From: Undaria pinnatifida
Lineage: Eukaryota > Sar > Phaeophyceae > Laminariales > Alariaceae
Reading direction: 5' to 3'
NCBI GenBank assembly: GCA_012845835.1
Contig: JABAKD010000014.1
Span: 868,001-932,000 of the forward strand
DNA length: 64,000 nucleotides
Position 1 is the stretch's first letter; each line of letters starts with the position of its first letter. Shown here piece after piece: positions 33,062 to 44,999 of the stretch. The position numbers and the translations under genes are program-made. The notes under the pieces were generated by a model. That model had not been told where the DNA came from, did no database searches, and worked only from the letters and a program-made list of their open reading frames with translations.

Positions 33062-33300
33062 GTTCCTGTTTAACCTTCTTGGGCCATTTCTTGTACAGTC
33101 GGATTCCGCAAGTCGAAAACGGCCCTTTCCGACTGGACTTTTTGTCGACAGGATTCTTCTGGTCCTTTTCCTTATCGTCAGTCGAGTCGATTTTATAGTT
33201 TTTGCGCTCCTCGAGGCGGTTGGTGTGAGGGAGTGTACTGCTGTACAGCAGGCGAAATCGGTTGGCAGCTCTGTGCTTCGCGCTTTTTAACATAAAACTC
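33062..33300 (+). mobile_element. Partial copy of the ACAGTCGGATTCCG element
   Basis: GGGCCATTTCTTGTACAGTC through GGCGGTTGGTGTGAGGGAG matches the left third of the element at 57430-58060. Confidence 0.7.
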
Positions 33301-33960
33301 GCGAAAATAACTCCGTGGTTACAGGACAGGCTCCTCCAGTCCCTCCGGTTGCTCTGAAGTGAAAGAATTACCCCAGGAGGGAAACAAAAATAACGAAATA
33401 AATAAATGTGGTACTGGTACATGCGGTCAGCAAATCCCTTCTTTTTCTGCACACATGTTTATAAAACAAACACTTAATTATTAAAAGTACAACGCGGGCA
33501 GCGAGCACTCGTACTCGTACAGCAGTTAGCAGGTTACTCCTATTTGTAGCCAAATATGTCGGGAGGCGGTTGGTCAAGGCACGTCCAGCGGTCAACGGTG
33601 TCAAACTGATCGTTCCACACTAAAACCTAGTGATTCGGCGTCAGTCATGGCAAATTATTGGAAAATTGCCGTCTGTCAAGGACTGAAAGTGCCGTCTCCT
33701 GACATCTTCGTTTGTAGCCCCTTTGCAGAAAACAATTGGCCCCGCCACTACATTGTACCTTGTACAGGTACACTGCAAGTGCTGCTCCATCAAAATGCCC
33801 CAGGAATACATCGACTCGACCGTAGCGGAGGGTGGGGGAGGCCCGGGGTATACCGTCATGTAGTCAAGCACAGCTTAGAGAAGAAGCTGCTGTAAGTAGC
33901 CACGCGCTTCATTTTGAGGTGGTCGTAACTAGAATGGTGCCTGATATGAAAACACAGAAA
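33300..33960. other. Intron 1, no gene recognised
   Basis: A TTACAGGACAGGCTCC block (33318) recurs at 45108 (GTCACAGGACAGGCTCCAGT). Nothing else was recognised. Confidence 0.4.
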
Positions 33961-33964
33961 GCCG

Positions 33965-35420
33965 CGTATCGGGTTAGCAATGTATAGTACCGTGGGTATA
34001 TTATACGGAGTATATTATAAAATGCACTCCAGCTGTGAGATCGAAGATTTTGTCGAAACTCATCTTTGCAAGCTGTGTGTGATACTCCGATCGCGCGTGT
34101 TACTGGGTACGTGTCCTCATCAAGGATACAGGTCGGCGACTCCCCTTGGAACTTTAGTGTAGCTTGTACCAGGGTCACCAGGGTGATGTTAATCAGTTTG
34201 TGCGAGGGAGCTATAAAACCCGTTGTCGAGAGGGACAAAATCTGACAGCTGTGGAAGGAACTGCATGAGTTTATCAAGTATATCCTGTAAGTCGTATAAC
34301 CGGTGAGGGGAGGGCGGAGTTTGTAAGGGCGTGGGGGCCTGGGTTTGAACAAGAGGGAGCGGGGGGGGGGACGGGCGGGGGGCAACTCAATCTGTCAATC
34401 TGTGCGCGGAAACTATAAACCCTTCAAGGGGACAAATCTGACGGTTGTGGAAGGAATGCATCAGTTTATCATGTATATCCGGTAAGTCGTACAACCAGTG
34501 AGGAGAGAACGGAGTGTTCGAAGCGGGGGGAAGGGGGATTTCCAACAGCTTTAGGTCGCATAAATGTACATCAGTTGGGAGCTTGTTATTCGCGTGGTGC
34601 TAGGTCTAGGTGATTATGCGAGTGGTGGGGAAGGAGGTGGCGTTGGGGTGGGGGGGTGGGGGGGAGGACGGGACAACTCAATCTGTGCGCGGAAACTATA
34701 AACCCTTCAAGGGGACATATCTGACGGTTGTGGAAGGAACGCATCAAGTTAATCGTGTATATCCTGCATTCATACAACCAGTGAGGAGAGGGCGGAGTGT
34801 TCGATAGGGGGATTTTCAACAGCTTTAGGTCGCATAGATGTACATCAGTGAGGAGCTTGCTATGTGCGTAGAGCTAAGTCTAGGCGATGGTGCGGGTGGT
34901 GGGGAAGGAGGGGACGTTCGGGGGGGGGGGGGGGGGGGGGGGATATAAATTGGAGCTACGGCATGGATGGCTAAAAAGGAATGAGGTAATATCAACTGCC
35001 TGGTAATGTTTATTACTCTGGCAGATTTTGATTTTAGGTGGGGCGGCGGGAGAGAACAAAACGAGGGGGGGGGGGGGGGGAATTAAACCCCTTCATGTCG
35101 CATGATTGTATACCTGGGAGGAACTTTACTAAACGTGCTAGGTCTAGGCGATGGTGCGGGTGGTGGGGGAGGAGGGGGCGGGGGTAAATGAATTGGAGCT
35201 ACGGCATGGCTGGTTGGATAGGTAATGAGGTGATATTACCCGCCTGGTAGAATAGTTTAAGATTCTCGCAGATTTTTTTATTTTAGGTGTGGTAGGCGAT
35301 GGTGCGGGTGGTGGGGAAGGAGGGGGCGGGGGGGGGGGGGGGGGGGGGGAGGCACATGAATTGGAGCTACGGCATGGCTGTTTGGATAGGTAATGAGGTG
35401 ATATTACCTGCCTGGTAGTA
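33965..35420 (+). repeat. Compound repeat block with long G runs
   Basis: It starts with the CAGCTGTGAGATCGAAG family, then three or more units with GGAAACTATAAACCCTTCAA, ATCTGACGGTTGTGGAAGGA and GAGGAGAGGGCGGAGTGTTC. Uninterrupted G runs of 15-25 occur near 34921, 35067 and 35330. The same order of blocks is found at 41430-42330 and 51945-52320. Confidence 0.75.
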
Positions 35421-35785
35421 AAAAAACATTTTCTAGGCGTGGCATAAAATGTGTCTCGTACAGCTTCGTAGTGTGTTATTTTACATGGATCGCAAGATAG
35501 AACATTGTAGTCGACAGGTGCAACCATGTAGCTACCATGATTTTTTACCGTGTTGATGTGGGGCTCTGAAGTCGCCAATGATAAGACAGAGATACGTACT
35601 TGTATTGCAAAAAAAAAATACAACAAGCGAGGTGATGTGGTCATGCAATGTCGCCACCATGGAGCACGAGGGGGATAAGTGCAAGTACAAATATATAGAC
35701 TATACAATTATATATACGGGATGTAATAGATCGGGTGCGGGGTGCGGCACGCGGTATGCGGGTGGTGAAGGGGCGCGAGAGAGGG

Positions 35786-35935
35786 AGAGAAGAGGTACGA
35801 AACGGGAATTCTAATTGCTACGACCAGGTATTTTACAAAAACCATTGTAAATACTGGTATGGGAGAGAAGAGGTACGAAACGGGAATTCTAATTGCTACG
35901 ACCAGGTATTACAAAAACCATTGCAAATACTGGTA
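35786..35935. repeat. 75-bp tandem duplication
   Basis: GGGAGAGAAGAGGTACGAAA followed by CGGGAATTCTAATTGCTACG occurs at 35786 and again at 35861, almost identical, each ending in TAAATACTGGTAT-like sequence. Confidence 0.85.
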
Positions 35936-36394
35936 TATACGTACGATACGTCAGCTATTATGAATTCGAAGAGATGAGTCAAGTCAGTCATGTTGTGTAT
36001 TCATCTTTGCGCACCGATGTACCTGGTGTGACCGAGGGCATGCGGCTAGTTTGCAGCTGGCAAAGATGAGTACCGAACCTAAACTTGTAGAACTCACACC
36101 TGACGTTGTAAAAATTTCACCAGGTATAAACTTATGTACCCGGGGTGCAGTTTGGAGGGTTCGGATCCGGGTGGTATCAGGTTCGGTGGGACCGGGTATG
36201 GGTGCCATCAGGTGCCGAGCGGGAGCATTGTAAGGTATCGCCAAGGACGGAGTAGGAGTGTTATTTTGTTGTTTGGCTGTGCTCTCATTCGGGCGCAAAT
36301 AGGTCTTTACGGCATTTTCTAGAGCTACTCTGTGGCACCAACTATTTCACATTGATAGTAGCTATTACGACTATTAATAAGTACCAAGGACACT

Positions 36395-37105
36395 TCTTAC
36401 GAAGTCGGATTTGTCAGTCGAAAGGGGCCTTTTTCGACTGAAGCCCAAAACGGGCTTTCTTACACAGTCGAAACAGAGCTTTTTTCATCCAGTCGAAAAA
36501 CTCAGTCGAAAACGTATCACACGTGTTGTTTTAACCCATCTCATCGCTCATCCCACCACGAAGCACACACCCGCACACCCATACCAGGTACCACACAACA
36601 CACAGTATCATACAACAGCGCCGACGCTGGCTTGGCTATCACTGCCTTGCTTCTCGCCGCAAGTCAGCGTCGCGCATTCCTAGCTCCGCTCGCCAGCAGC
36701 GTGTATCACACGACGACCGCAGCACGCGGTATCGATGCCATTTTGCCAACAACGGCTACGCCTGCCGTAGCTTTGGCGGCTCTCCGCTGATTGCAATGCC
36801 ACGAACGTAGCTTCGACGGTCTTCGGCTAAGCCCAACGCCACTGGGCTCCCAACCCGCTTGGACGAAGGTTCGCCGCGCGTGAAGCACGCGCTGCTCGCG
36901 AAGAACGTGCGAAGCACAGAGCTGCCAACCGATTTTCGAGTGCCATACAGCAGTACTCCCTCACACCAACCGCCTCTAGGAAGAGCACAAAAACTATAAA
37001 ATCGACTCGACTGACGATAAGAAGGACCGGAAGAATCCAGCCGAAAAAAAGTCCAGTCGAAAAGGGCTGTTGCCGGCTGGCGGAATCCGACTGTGAAAGA
37101 AATGG
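36395..37105 (-). mobile_element. TIR element, ACAGTCGGATTCCG family, nearly full length
   Basis: This copy is inverted relative to 57430-58060. Shared features are TTTTCGACTGGA-type ends, GGTATCGATGCCATTTTGCC, GCGTGTATCACACGACGACC and AGAGCCGCCAAAGCTAC. Both carry GC-rich, partly open inner sequence of unknown coding meaning. The superfamily was not recognised. Confidence 0.7.
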
Positions 37106-37109
37106 CTCA

Positions 37110-37650
37110 AGTAGTTGGTCGTTTCACGGAGGTGCCGACTATCGGACTTAAAGGTTTCCATACTAGAAATAAGGATTCGTTTTTTTTCGGGGGGGGTCCC
37201 CCTTGGCCGAGGAGAGCTAATTTTGGCTTCGCCAACCGACTTGCTGACTAAAGCCAGTTAATATTCGAAATAGTTGGCGAACGACACGTACTGATTTGTA
37301 GTCATTACTAGTCGTGAAATCCTGCCGAACCGTACCTCTAGTGCTTCCGATTATTAACTGCCCAACAAACGCCAAACTAATTCCAAGTAGTTTATCCCGA
37401 TAAACAATCAACAACATTAAAGTCGTAATGTTTGTTCCTTCTCATGTGCCTTCGGGGCGCGTTTGCTCCGCGCACCACGCGCACCGCGCGCTGCCACGCC
37501 AGCATTTACTTCTTCTTTCGATTCTAAAACCTACAACGAAAGTCGGCTTCACTAAAACATGTTAGAAACGCTGCCTAGAGAGGCCTTCCGTTTAACTTTA
37601 GACCATTTTCAGCGGGGTACCTCTTGAAAACAAATCTAATAACAATATTG
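37110..37650. other. Intron 1, no gene recognised
   Basis: A G-run at 37188 and short words shared with the MITE at 47394 (GACTAAAGCCAG) were seen. Nothing else was recognised. Confidence 0.35.
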
Positions 37651-37654
37651 CACA

Positions 37655-38395
37655 TCAGATTAGATGCTCCGAGTACCTGGCCGGGAGTAAAGTGAAGTAT
37701 TTACACAAAAAAAATACTTCGGGTACTTCATGCACTCGCAGCATTTGGCCTGTGACTGCGAGATACTCTTAGTCCTCGGAGTATTTCAAGCTCTGATGTA
37801 CTTCGAATACTGCCTCACTCGCAGTATTTCGGGGTTCGATACTCTGGAATACTGCTGTGCTTGAAGTATTTTGGGGTTCGACACTCTGGAACGCTGTTCG
37901 TACTTAAAGTATTCAGGGATTCTGTACTGCACGTACATTGGGTACTCGCAGTTTTTCAGCATCCAACACTACTTATACTTTCAATAATCGGAGTATTTAA
38001 GGATTCCATACTGCGAGGTGCTGTAATACTCGCAGTATTTCAGGATTTTATACCGCGAGGTACTGCTGGTTAGAGTATTACTCGGAGCATTTTACTCGAA
38101 TGCTTGAAGTATTTGGGGGTTCAATACTGTCGATACTAGGAGTACTCTTAAGTATTTCAGATGTTTGTGCTGCTAGTACTCGAGCATATATACTGCTCAT
38201 ACTCCTAGTACTCGCAGTATTTGGGCCATCAATACTGCTCATACTCCAACTACTCCGAGTATTTAGGCCGCCAGTACTCTAATTACTCCCAAATACTCGA
38301 AGTATTTGCTCCGTCAATACTGTGCTCATACTCCAAGTACTCACAGTATTTGCGCCGCCGGTACTGCTCAAACTACAGCATACTGCTATTATATT
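37655..38395. repeat. Degenerate TACTCGCAGTATTT minisatellite
   Basis: About 20 units of roughly 35 bp combine ACTCGAAGTATTTGGGG and TCAATACTGCTCATACTCC. Units vary in length and have drifted strongly. Confidence 0.8.
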
Positions 38396-38689
38396 AACAT
38401 TGTTCTACAGTCGTCGTAGGATCACTGCACAATACGAGTAGTGCACGCGGAGTAGCTCTATACATCGGCTCTTTATTCTCCTGGCGGGGACTGACGCTAG
38501 GAGGCTCCGGCTGCTGCTCTTCTTCTTGCAGCTCTGACGCCTCTGCTGCACACTCTCCAGAAGCGGCCGAAGAAGTGCTCATAAATGCTGTGTAGCAGGC
38601 AACGCAGAGCTGGCTAGAGGCACCTACTCTTCTACCGAAACGGTATTGATTGGTATCGCATACACTCTGTTGTGAATACTGAGTGAGGT

Positions 38690-38729
38690 GTGTGGTTGTG
38701 TGCGGTTGTTGCTGCTGTTGTTGTTGTTT

Positions 38730-38777
<48 letters not shown>
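38690..38777. repeat. TTG trinucleotide repeat
   Basis: GTTGTTGTTGTTGTT runs for about 75 bp with few changes. A partial SINE end (TTCTGGACAAGCCGTGG) follows at 38795. Confidence 0.9.
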
Positions 38778-38936
38778 TGCACACACATCTACTTTCCAGC
38801 TTCTGGACAAGCCGTGGTCACAGGTGTCGTCCCTTCTGCCCCCGAACTCAACGAAAACGAACAAAGTAAAAACTACCTCTCAATACTCGTAACTGTGCGG
38901 GGTTCACATCTATAGTAGTAGCACATGCTCGATATA

Positions 38937-39930
38937 TTAGCTGAACCGGTACCTTGCCACACGATCTGCCATTTCATTTCTGCATTCATCTACAGCTGTA
39001 TCAGTACGACTGCCCCCTCCCCCCCGTCCCCCCGGTTTCCTTTTGTTGCTGCTCTTGGCGTCCTCTGCTGCGTGGGGCAGCAAGCTCCCGTCCGCCTCGC
39101 CCCCGTGCCATCTCGTCACGAAGCGGTTCGCCACGTCGACGATACCCCGGTGTCAGTTCCCACTCTTATTAGCCGCCGTCGGCGATAGCACAGCAGTCTC
39201 TACTCTGAACAGCAAGAGGGGAACTATCCGTGGACCCCTCGGTGGCTTTGAATACCTTGATGCTGTCTGCTAGACAATGGGCCCAGCTCTTTTCTGGTCG
39301 GCCTGGTCCCGGGTTCGCTCCACCAGCCATCGTCCCGAACATCACGCGATGGATCAGCCGCTTCTTAAGTCGTCCGTTGTACGGCTCCCGCAAAGAGGAG
39401 GCGTCTTTCTCTCTTTTTTTTTTTTATTCTCCGGCGGATGGGGAAAAATAAAGCTTAAGCTCACCACACTTCCACGTATTGTCATACACGTCGTGTGCCG
39501 GTTTAACTCAATTGCCCCGTTTGCGGATGGTCGTCTCAACGCTCTCACATTGTGCCTTCTTGAGAGCCTTGGCATACGTCATGAGGTGGTCGGTGCGATG
39601 TCGGCGCCGAAAGCAAATTATCCTTAGGAGGAGGTTGTGGTGTGCCGTTCGGAGCTCCGCGAAGTGCTCCTGGCCGAGAGTCCAACTCACACACCTAGTA
39701 CAGCTGGGTCTCCATCACCTCGGTCTTGAGCAGGCGCACCTTCAGTGTGAACGGGGCATCCTCAATATCGTACAGGTCACGCTTGAAACGATCGTAGCAT
39801 GCCCACGCGAGTCGGATCCGTCGTTTAATCTTTGGCATGATGTCGGCGCTCTTGCGTCTGTGAAGACTGCCCAGGTGCAGAAACTGCATCGTCTTTGTGT
39901 GCATTGTCTTCACAATAAACCGTTCATCCT
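38937..39930 (-). mobile_element. 3' end of a non-LTR retrotransposon (LINE)
   Basis: Minus-strand pieces in order read RRIRLAWACYDRFKRDLYDI and VRLLKTEVMETQLY, LRTAHHNLLLRIICFRRRHR and KALKKAQCESVETTIRKR, RVMFGTMAGGANPGPGRPEK, and RWHGGEADGSLLPHAAEDAK up to a stop near 38937. This is the region after the reverse transcriptase core of LINEs. The copy is 5'-truncated at about 39913, has lost its reading frame at several places, and is split at 39395-39510 by the CTCCGGCGGATGGGG short element, which therefore came later. Confidence 0.85.
39410..39510 (+). mobile_element. Short interspersed element inserted in the LINE
   Basis: TTCTCCGGCGGATGGGGAAA ... GTGCCGGTTTAACTCAATTG after a T-run breaks the LINE between its ETTIRKR and RLKKR parts. 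It is the same family as 23905-24015. Confidence 0.8.
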
Positions 39931-40284
39931 GCCCAACGACATCAGCACATCCAGTGCCCGTGCTGCCGCTCTGGGTTCTATGATAGAGATATACAAATTA
40001 TGTGGTCACAGACCGTTCATGTTGTGAAACACAACAAACCAAACAGTTTTGTGTATTCATATTGTTACTAAAAATAACCGAAAAAATATTGTACACATCT
40101 ATAGGTTGGAGCAAATACCGGCCAGCGCTATAACATTGTGCTGTCGGTTCTGGCGGTATTTTCTGGCATTTTACATCGCATCATGCGAAACCTGTTGCGG
40201 ATGAGGAAAAATAAAGCCCACCGCACACTTCCACCTCTTCCTCTGGAAATGGAACATACATGTACACATATGTATATGTATACT

Positions 40285-41431
40285 TGTGATTTTTTTCTTC
40301 CTTCGGGCACATCTCTTCGTGCTCGCACCTTTGTCCGAAACGTCGGGTGGGGTGGGCACAATTCGACCGCCCCCCATGTTTCCGCTGTGCTGCCGCTTCG
40401 TGCGCATCTCCATTGCATGTCCATAGATCGCGTCAATTTGGGCGGTAGTATAGGAACCTTCTAAATACTAATTTATATACCAAACCATCCTTACATTAAC
40501 GTCCAAGTAGAATGTATTTTTACGTACATAACAGAGAGGTAACGTTATGGGTCGGAGAGTTTGCTCACACCACAGATGACAGGGACCAGGCAACATGAGG
40601 ACAGCACAACGCTACGTGTACAACCTTGCCGCACAGCAGCAGCAGTAGGATACATCATGTACGTGCGCGTGGCGAGTCCTCGCCGTGCTGAGGCGAGTTG
40701 CTTTCGTCTCCACGAGGGGACGATTTCGGATCGGACGACGATCTAAACAATCCAGCGTGATTTTTCTTGAATCTAAAACGCAAACAGCAGTAGATATAGG
40801 CGCTTATACTCCACGAAAAGGGGCTTCTTTGTCTCAGCGATAATAAATGCCCTACAGCAGTTCCTCATTCCGCGCACTCTCTGCGACGAACTGGTGGTGA
40901 AGGGGGATGATTGCCCGTCCTGCGTGTATCACTCGTCGTGAAGTTCAATATCTGGCTCAACAAAACACGAAGAGTACCTTTTCTGAAATTGCTGACTTCC
41001 GTACAAGTGCGAAACAGGAAACAAAGAAGAAACATCGAAACCACGATAGAAAGACGGCGCACGGAACAACCGCTGATTTTGTTTTTTTTGCCGGTTGAAC
41101 ATCCACCTTTCGACCTTTTATGTTTTACCACGCAAATTTTACTGCGTAAGAGTCGCCCGTATAAAAAGTCCGCATCGTACGAGTACTGGCGCTGGACACG
41201 TACTCATGGGAGTAGCACTTATTTACGGTTCTCCACCACGACGGGGCGAGAGCGAACCGTACCCGGGAGAGCGCCTCCCCACACTCCGCTTCTCGAGCTG
41301 CGGACAAGAACAAAGTTTCACTACCACCAGGAACATCTTATTTGCCCACAGTCAGTCAGATATTGGATGCTCTGGTTTCGTTCTTGCGCCACTCCCTTAG
41401 GCACTTCCCGGAGGGGAACCTTGTAAATATT
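40285..41431 (+). repeat. Left arm of a 4-kb foldback structure
   Basis: This arm is repeated inverted at 42333-43385 with few differences by eye: for example TTGTCCGAAACGTCGGGTGG, CACCACAGATGACAGGGACC and CTTAGGCACTTCCCGGAGG. It contains open stretches in several frames (such as CITRREVQYLAQQNTKSTFS), but the same stretch is kept on both arms and no family was recognised. Confidence 0.88.
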
Positions 41432-42332
41432 ATAAAAATAAAAATACATTCCAGCTGTGAGATCGAAGATCTTGCCGAAACTCATCTTTGCAAGCTGTGT
41501 GTGATACTCCGATCGCGCGTATTACGCGTTGTGTCCTCATTGAGGATATAGATCGGCGACTCCCCTTGGAACTACAGTGTAGCTATCAGGGTCAACAGGG
41601 TGATGTTAGTCAGTCTGTGCGCGGAAACTATCAAACCCGTTTTTGAGGGGACAAAATCTGACAGCTGTGAAAGAAAATGCATCAGTTTATCAAGTGAATC
41701 CTGCAAGTCGAAAAACCGGTGAGGGGAGGGCGGAGTTTTGAAGGACTTGGGGGCCTGGGTTTGATCAAGAGGGAGCGGGGGGGGGGGGGGGCAGCTCAAT
41801 CTGTGCGTCAAAACTATAAATCCTGTGAGGGGGTAAATCTGGCGGTTTTGGAAAGAATGCACCAGTTTATCACGTGGGGGGGCGCGGGACGGGCGGGGCA
41901 GCTCAATCTGTGCGTGGAAACTATAAATCCTTTAAGGGGATAAATCTGACGGTTTTGGAAATAATGCACCAGTTTATCATGCATACCAGTATACTGTAAG
42001 TAGTACAACCAGCGAGGAGAGGGCGGAGTGTTCGAGGGGGTGGGGGTGGGGGTGGGGGGAGTGAGGGAGGGGGGGCGAAACTTTTTTGTTTTAAACATCT
42101 TTAGGTCGCATAGATGTAAAGGTTTGCTATACGCGAGGTGCTAGGTCTCGGCGATGGTGCGGGTGGTGGGGAAGGAGGGGGCGTTAGGGGGCTGGGGGGG
42201 CGGGGGCGAATTGCAGCAGCGGCATGGATGGCTCTAGAAAGATAATGAGGTGATATCAAGTGCGTGGAAGTGTTTTATCACTCTGGCAGATTTCGATGTT
42301 AGGTGGAGCGTTTGAGTAAGAGGGATCGGGAA
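41432..42332 (+). repeat. Loop of the foldback: CAGCTGTGAGATCGAAG compound repeat
   Basis: It has the same block order as 33965-35420, with three units of CTGACAGCTGTGAAAG / GGAAACTATAAATCCT and G runs. The arms of the palindrome flank it exactly, so the loop either is a later insertion or separated two inverted copies. Confidence 0.75.
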
Positions 42333-44400
42333 ATGTATATATTTACAAGGTTCCCCTCCGGGAAGTGCCTAAGGGATTGGCGCAAGAACGAAACCAGAGC
42401 ATCCAATATCTGACTGTCTGTGGGCAAATAAGATGTACCTGGTGGTAGTGACAACTATGTTCTTGTCCGCAGCTCGAGAAGCGGAGTGTGGGAAGGCGCC
42501 CTCCCGGGTACGGTTCGCTCTCGCCCCGTCGTGGTGGAGAACCGTAAATAAGTGCTACTCCCATGAGTACGTGTCCAGCGCCAGTACTCGTACGATGCGG
42601 ACTTTTTTTACGGGCGACTCTTACGCAGTAAAATTTGCGTGGTAAAACATAAAAGGTCGAAAGGTGGATGTTCAACCGGCAAAAAAAACAAAATCAGCAG
42701 TTGTTCCGTGCGCCGTCTTTCTATCGTGGTTTCGATGTTTCTTCTTTGTTTCCTGTTTCGCACTTGTATGGAAGTCAGCAATTTCAGAATAGGTACTCTT
42801 CGTGTCTTGTTGAGCCAGATAATGAACTTCACGACGAGTGATACACGACAGGATGGGCAATCATCCCCCTTCACCACCAGTTCGTAGCAGAGAGTGCGCG
42901 GAATGAGGAACTGCTGTAGGGCATTTATTATCGCTGAGACAGAGACGCCCCTTTTCGTGGAGCATAAGCGCCTATATCCACTGCTGTTTGCTTTTTAGAT
43001 TCAAGAAAAATCACGCTGGATTGTTTTGATCGTCGTCCGATCCGAAATCGTCCCCTCGTGAAGACGAAAGCAACTCGCCTCAGCATAGCGAGGACTCGCC
43101 ACGCGCACGTACATGATGTATCCTACTGCTGCTGCTGTGCGGCAAGGTTGTACACGTAGCGTTGTGCTGTCCTCATGTTGCCTGGTCCCTGTCATCTGTG
43201 GTGTGAGCAAACTCTCCGACCCATAACGTTACCTCTCTGTTATGTACGTAAAAATGTAAGGATGGTTTGGTATATAAATTAGTATTTAGAAGGTTCCTAT
43301 ACTACCGCCCACATTGACGCGATCTATGGACATGCAACGAAGATGCGCACGAAGCGGCAGCACAGCGGAAATATGGGGTATGGTGGGGTGACAAATGCCA
43401 CGCTACGATCAAACAATCAGCTTCTACAACAGCAGCCAAACGCGCATAGAGTTGCAGGCTGCTGATGCTAGGGGGCTGAACCGCTGCTGGGCGGCAGGAT
43501 CGTAGCGTGGTGCCTTCAGCGCCTATATCCACTGCTGTTTGCTTTTTAGAGTCAAGAAAAATTACGCTGGATTGTTTCGATCGTCGTCCGATTTAAAATC
43601 GTCCCCTCGTGGAGACGAAAGCAACTCGCCTCAGCATAGCGAGGACTCGCCACGCGCATGTGCATGATATATCCCACTACTGCTGCTGTGCGGTAGGGTT
43701 GTACACGTAGCGTTGTGCCGTCCTCATGTTTGGTACCTGTCATCTGTGGCGTGAGCAAAATCTCCGACCCGTAACATTACCCCTCTGGTATGTAGTACGG
43801 AAAAACACTGCCTCTTTGGACGTAAATGTAAGGATGGGTTTGTATATTAATTACCTTCAAAAGGTTTCTTATATTACCGACGGAATTGGCGCGATCTATG
43901 GACATGCAATGGAGATGCGCCCGAAGCGGCAGCACAACAGCAAGATGGGGTATGGTGGGGTGACAAATGCCACGCTCCGATCAAACAATCAGCTACTACA
44001 ACAGCAGCCACACGCGCATAGAGTTGCAGGCTGATGCTGCTAGGGGGCTGGACTGCTGCTGGGCGGCAGGATCTTAGCGTGGTGCTCTGTGCAAAAAGAG
44101 GGAATGGAACGTGTACCCTTTACGAGCAGAAAAGCCCGGTTTGCATCCAAATCATACGTGCGTACGCGGGGATAGGGGATGCAGAAACCCAATCTCCCGG
44201 GATGTTGCGGAAACCCGGGGGTTTGCCTCAAGTGTGCCCAGGGTCAAAAAATTTTAAAAGGGTTGCCACGCGCGACACACTACACGGATCGCGCCCAAAC
44301 CTCCGGCAACGTGAGCCCGACGGTCGAATTGTGCCCATCCCACCCGACGTTTCGGACAAAGGTGCGAGCACGAAGTGATTTGCCCGAAGGAAAAAAAAAA
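42333..44400 (-). repeat. Right arm of the foldback with an internal tandem duplication
   Basis: 42333-43385 is the inverted partner of 40370-41431. Then 42968-43515 is repeated directly at 43518-44090, and 44320-44400 pairs again with 40285-40372 (GACGTTTCGGACAAAGGTGC). The tandem duplication therefore happened after the palindrome formed. Confidence 0.85.
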
Positions 44401-44444
44401 CACCATTATACATATAGTCTACATACATTATAGCAACACTCGAT

Positions 44445-44975
44445 GAAAAATCGACGAGCAGTGGGATGTTGCTGAACCCTATGCGCGATAAACATTGATT
44501 CAATTGAAGGCAAGAACCGGGAGAGAAGGGAGGACACCTGTGTTATAAGGCTTAGTTTGGGTGGTAAGCTGTTGGTTAACCTTTTGCAAGTGGTCAAACG
44601 GACCAATACCCCACTAAGTCCTTAACAAATGGCGTCGTCGACAGACAATGGGTTTTTGGGTCGTGGGTTCAAATCCCACTTCCACCACCATGAATAAACT
44701 TTTTCAGATTCCCCCCATGTCGAACTTGAAAAATACTCTCGCCGGTATCCCTAGGAAATGATACCGCTTGGATATTGACAGGTCCGCCCGTGTATCCGGC
44801 CGACCTGCTATCCCGCGGTTTCAGGGGGTAAGAGTGTTATACCTGGTAAGGCTTAGTTTGGGTAAGCTGTTGGTTGACCTTTTGCAAGTGGTCAAACGGA
44901 CAATTACCCCACCAAGTCCTTAACACCTGTGGCCATGGCTTGTCCAGAAGCTGGAAAGCAAAAGCGTGAAGAAAA
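44445..44975 (+). mobile_element. SINE copy split by the TRIM-like element
   Basis: The left half ends GGGAGAGAAGGAGGACACCTG-like sequence and the right half continues CCTGTGGCCATGGCTTGTCC, AGAAGCTGGAAAG and an A-rich tail, the same order as in 16318-16625 read on its minus strand. Confidence 0.75.
44541..44927 (+). mobile_element. Miniature LTR element (TRIM-like), second copy, inside a SINE
   Basis: Terminal direct repeats of about 85 bp (TGTTATAAGGCTTAG...CTTAACA and TGTTATACCTGGTAAGGCTT...CTTAACA) flank about 215 bp with GTGGGTTCAAATCCCAC. CCTG occurs on both sides as a likely target duplication. The flanks 44445-44540 and 44928-44975 are two halves of one SINE copy, so the order of insertion is clear. 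It looks whole in outline and carries no genes. Confidence 0.8.
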
Positions 44976-44999
44976 AAAGAAAAATGTGTTGGCTTCACA

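Noticed and set aside
40911-41426. Open frames in the foldback arms as a protein-coding gene
   Set aside because: Open stretches occur in several frames on both strands, no family was recognised, and the arms are near-identical by recent duplication, so openness is not evidence of selection.
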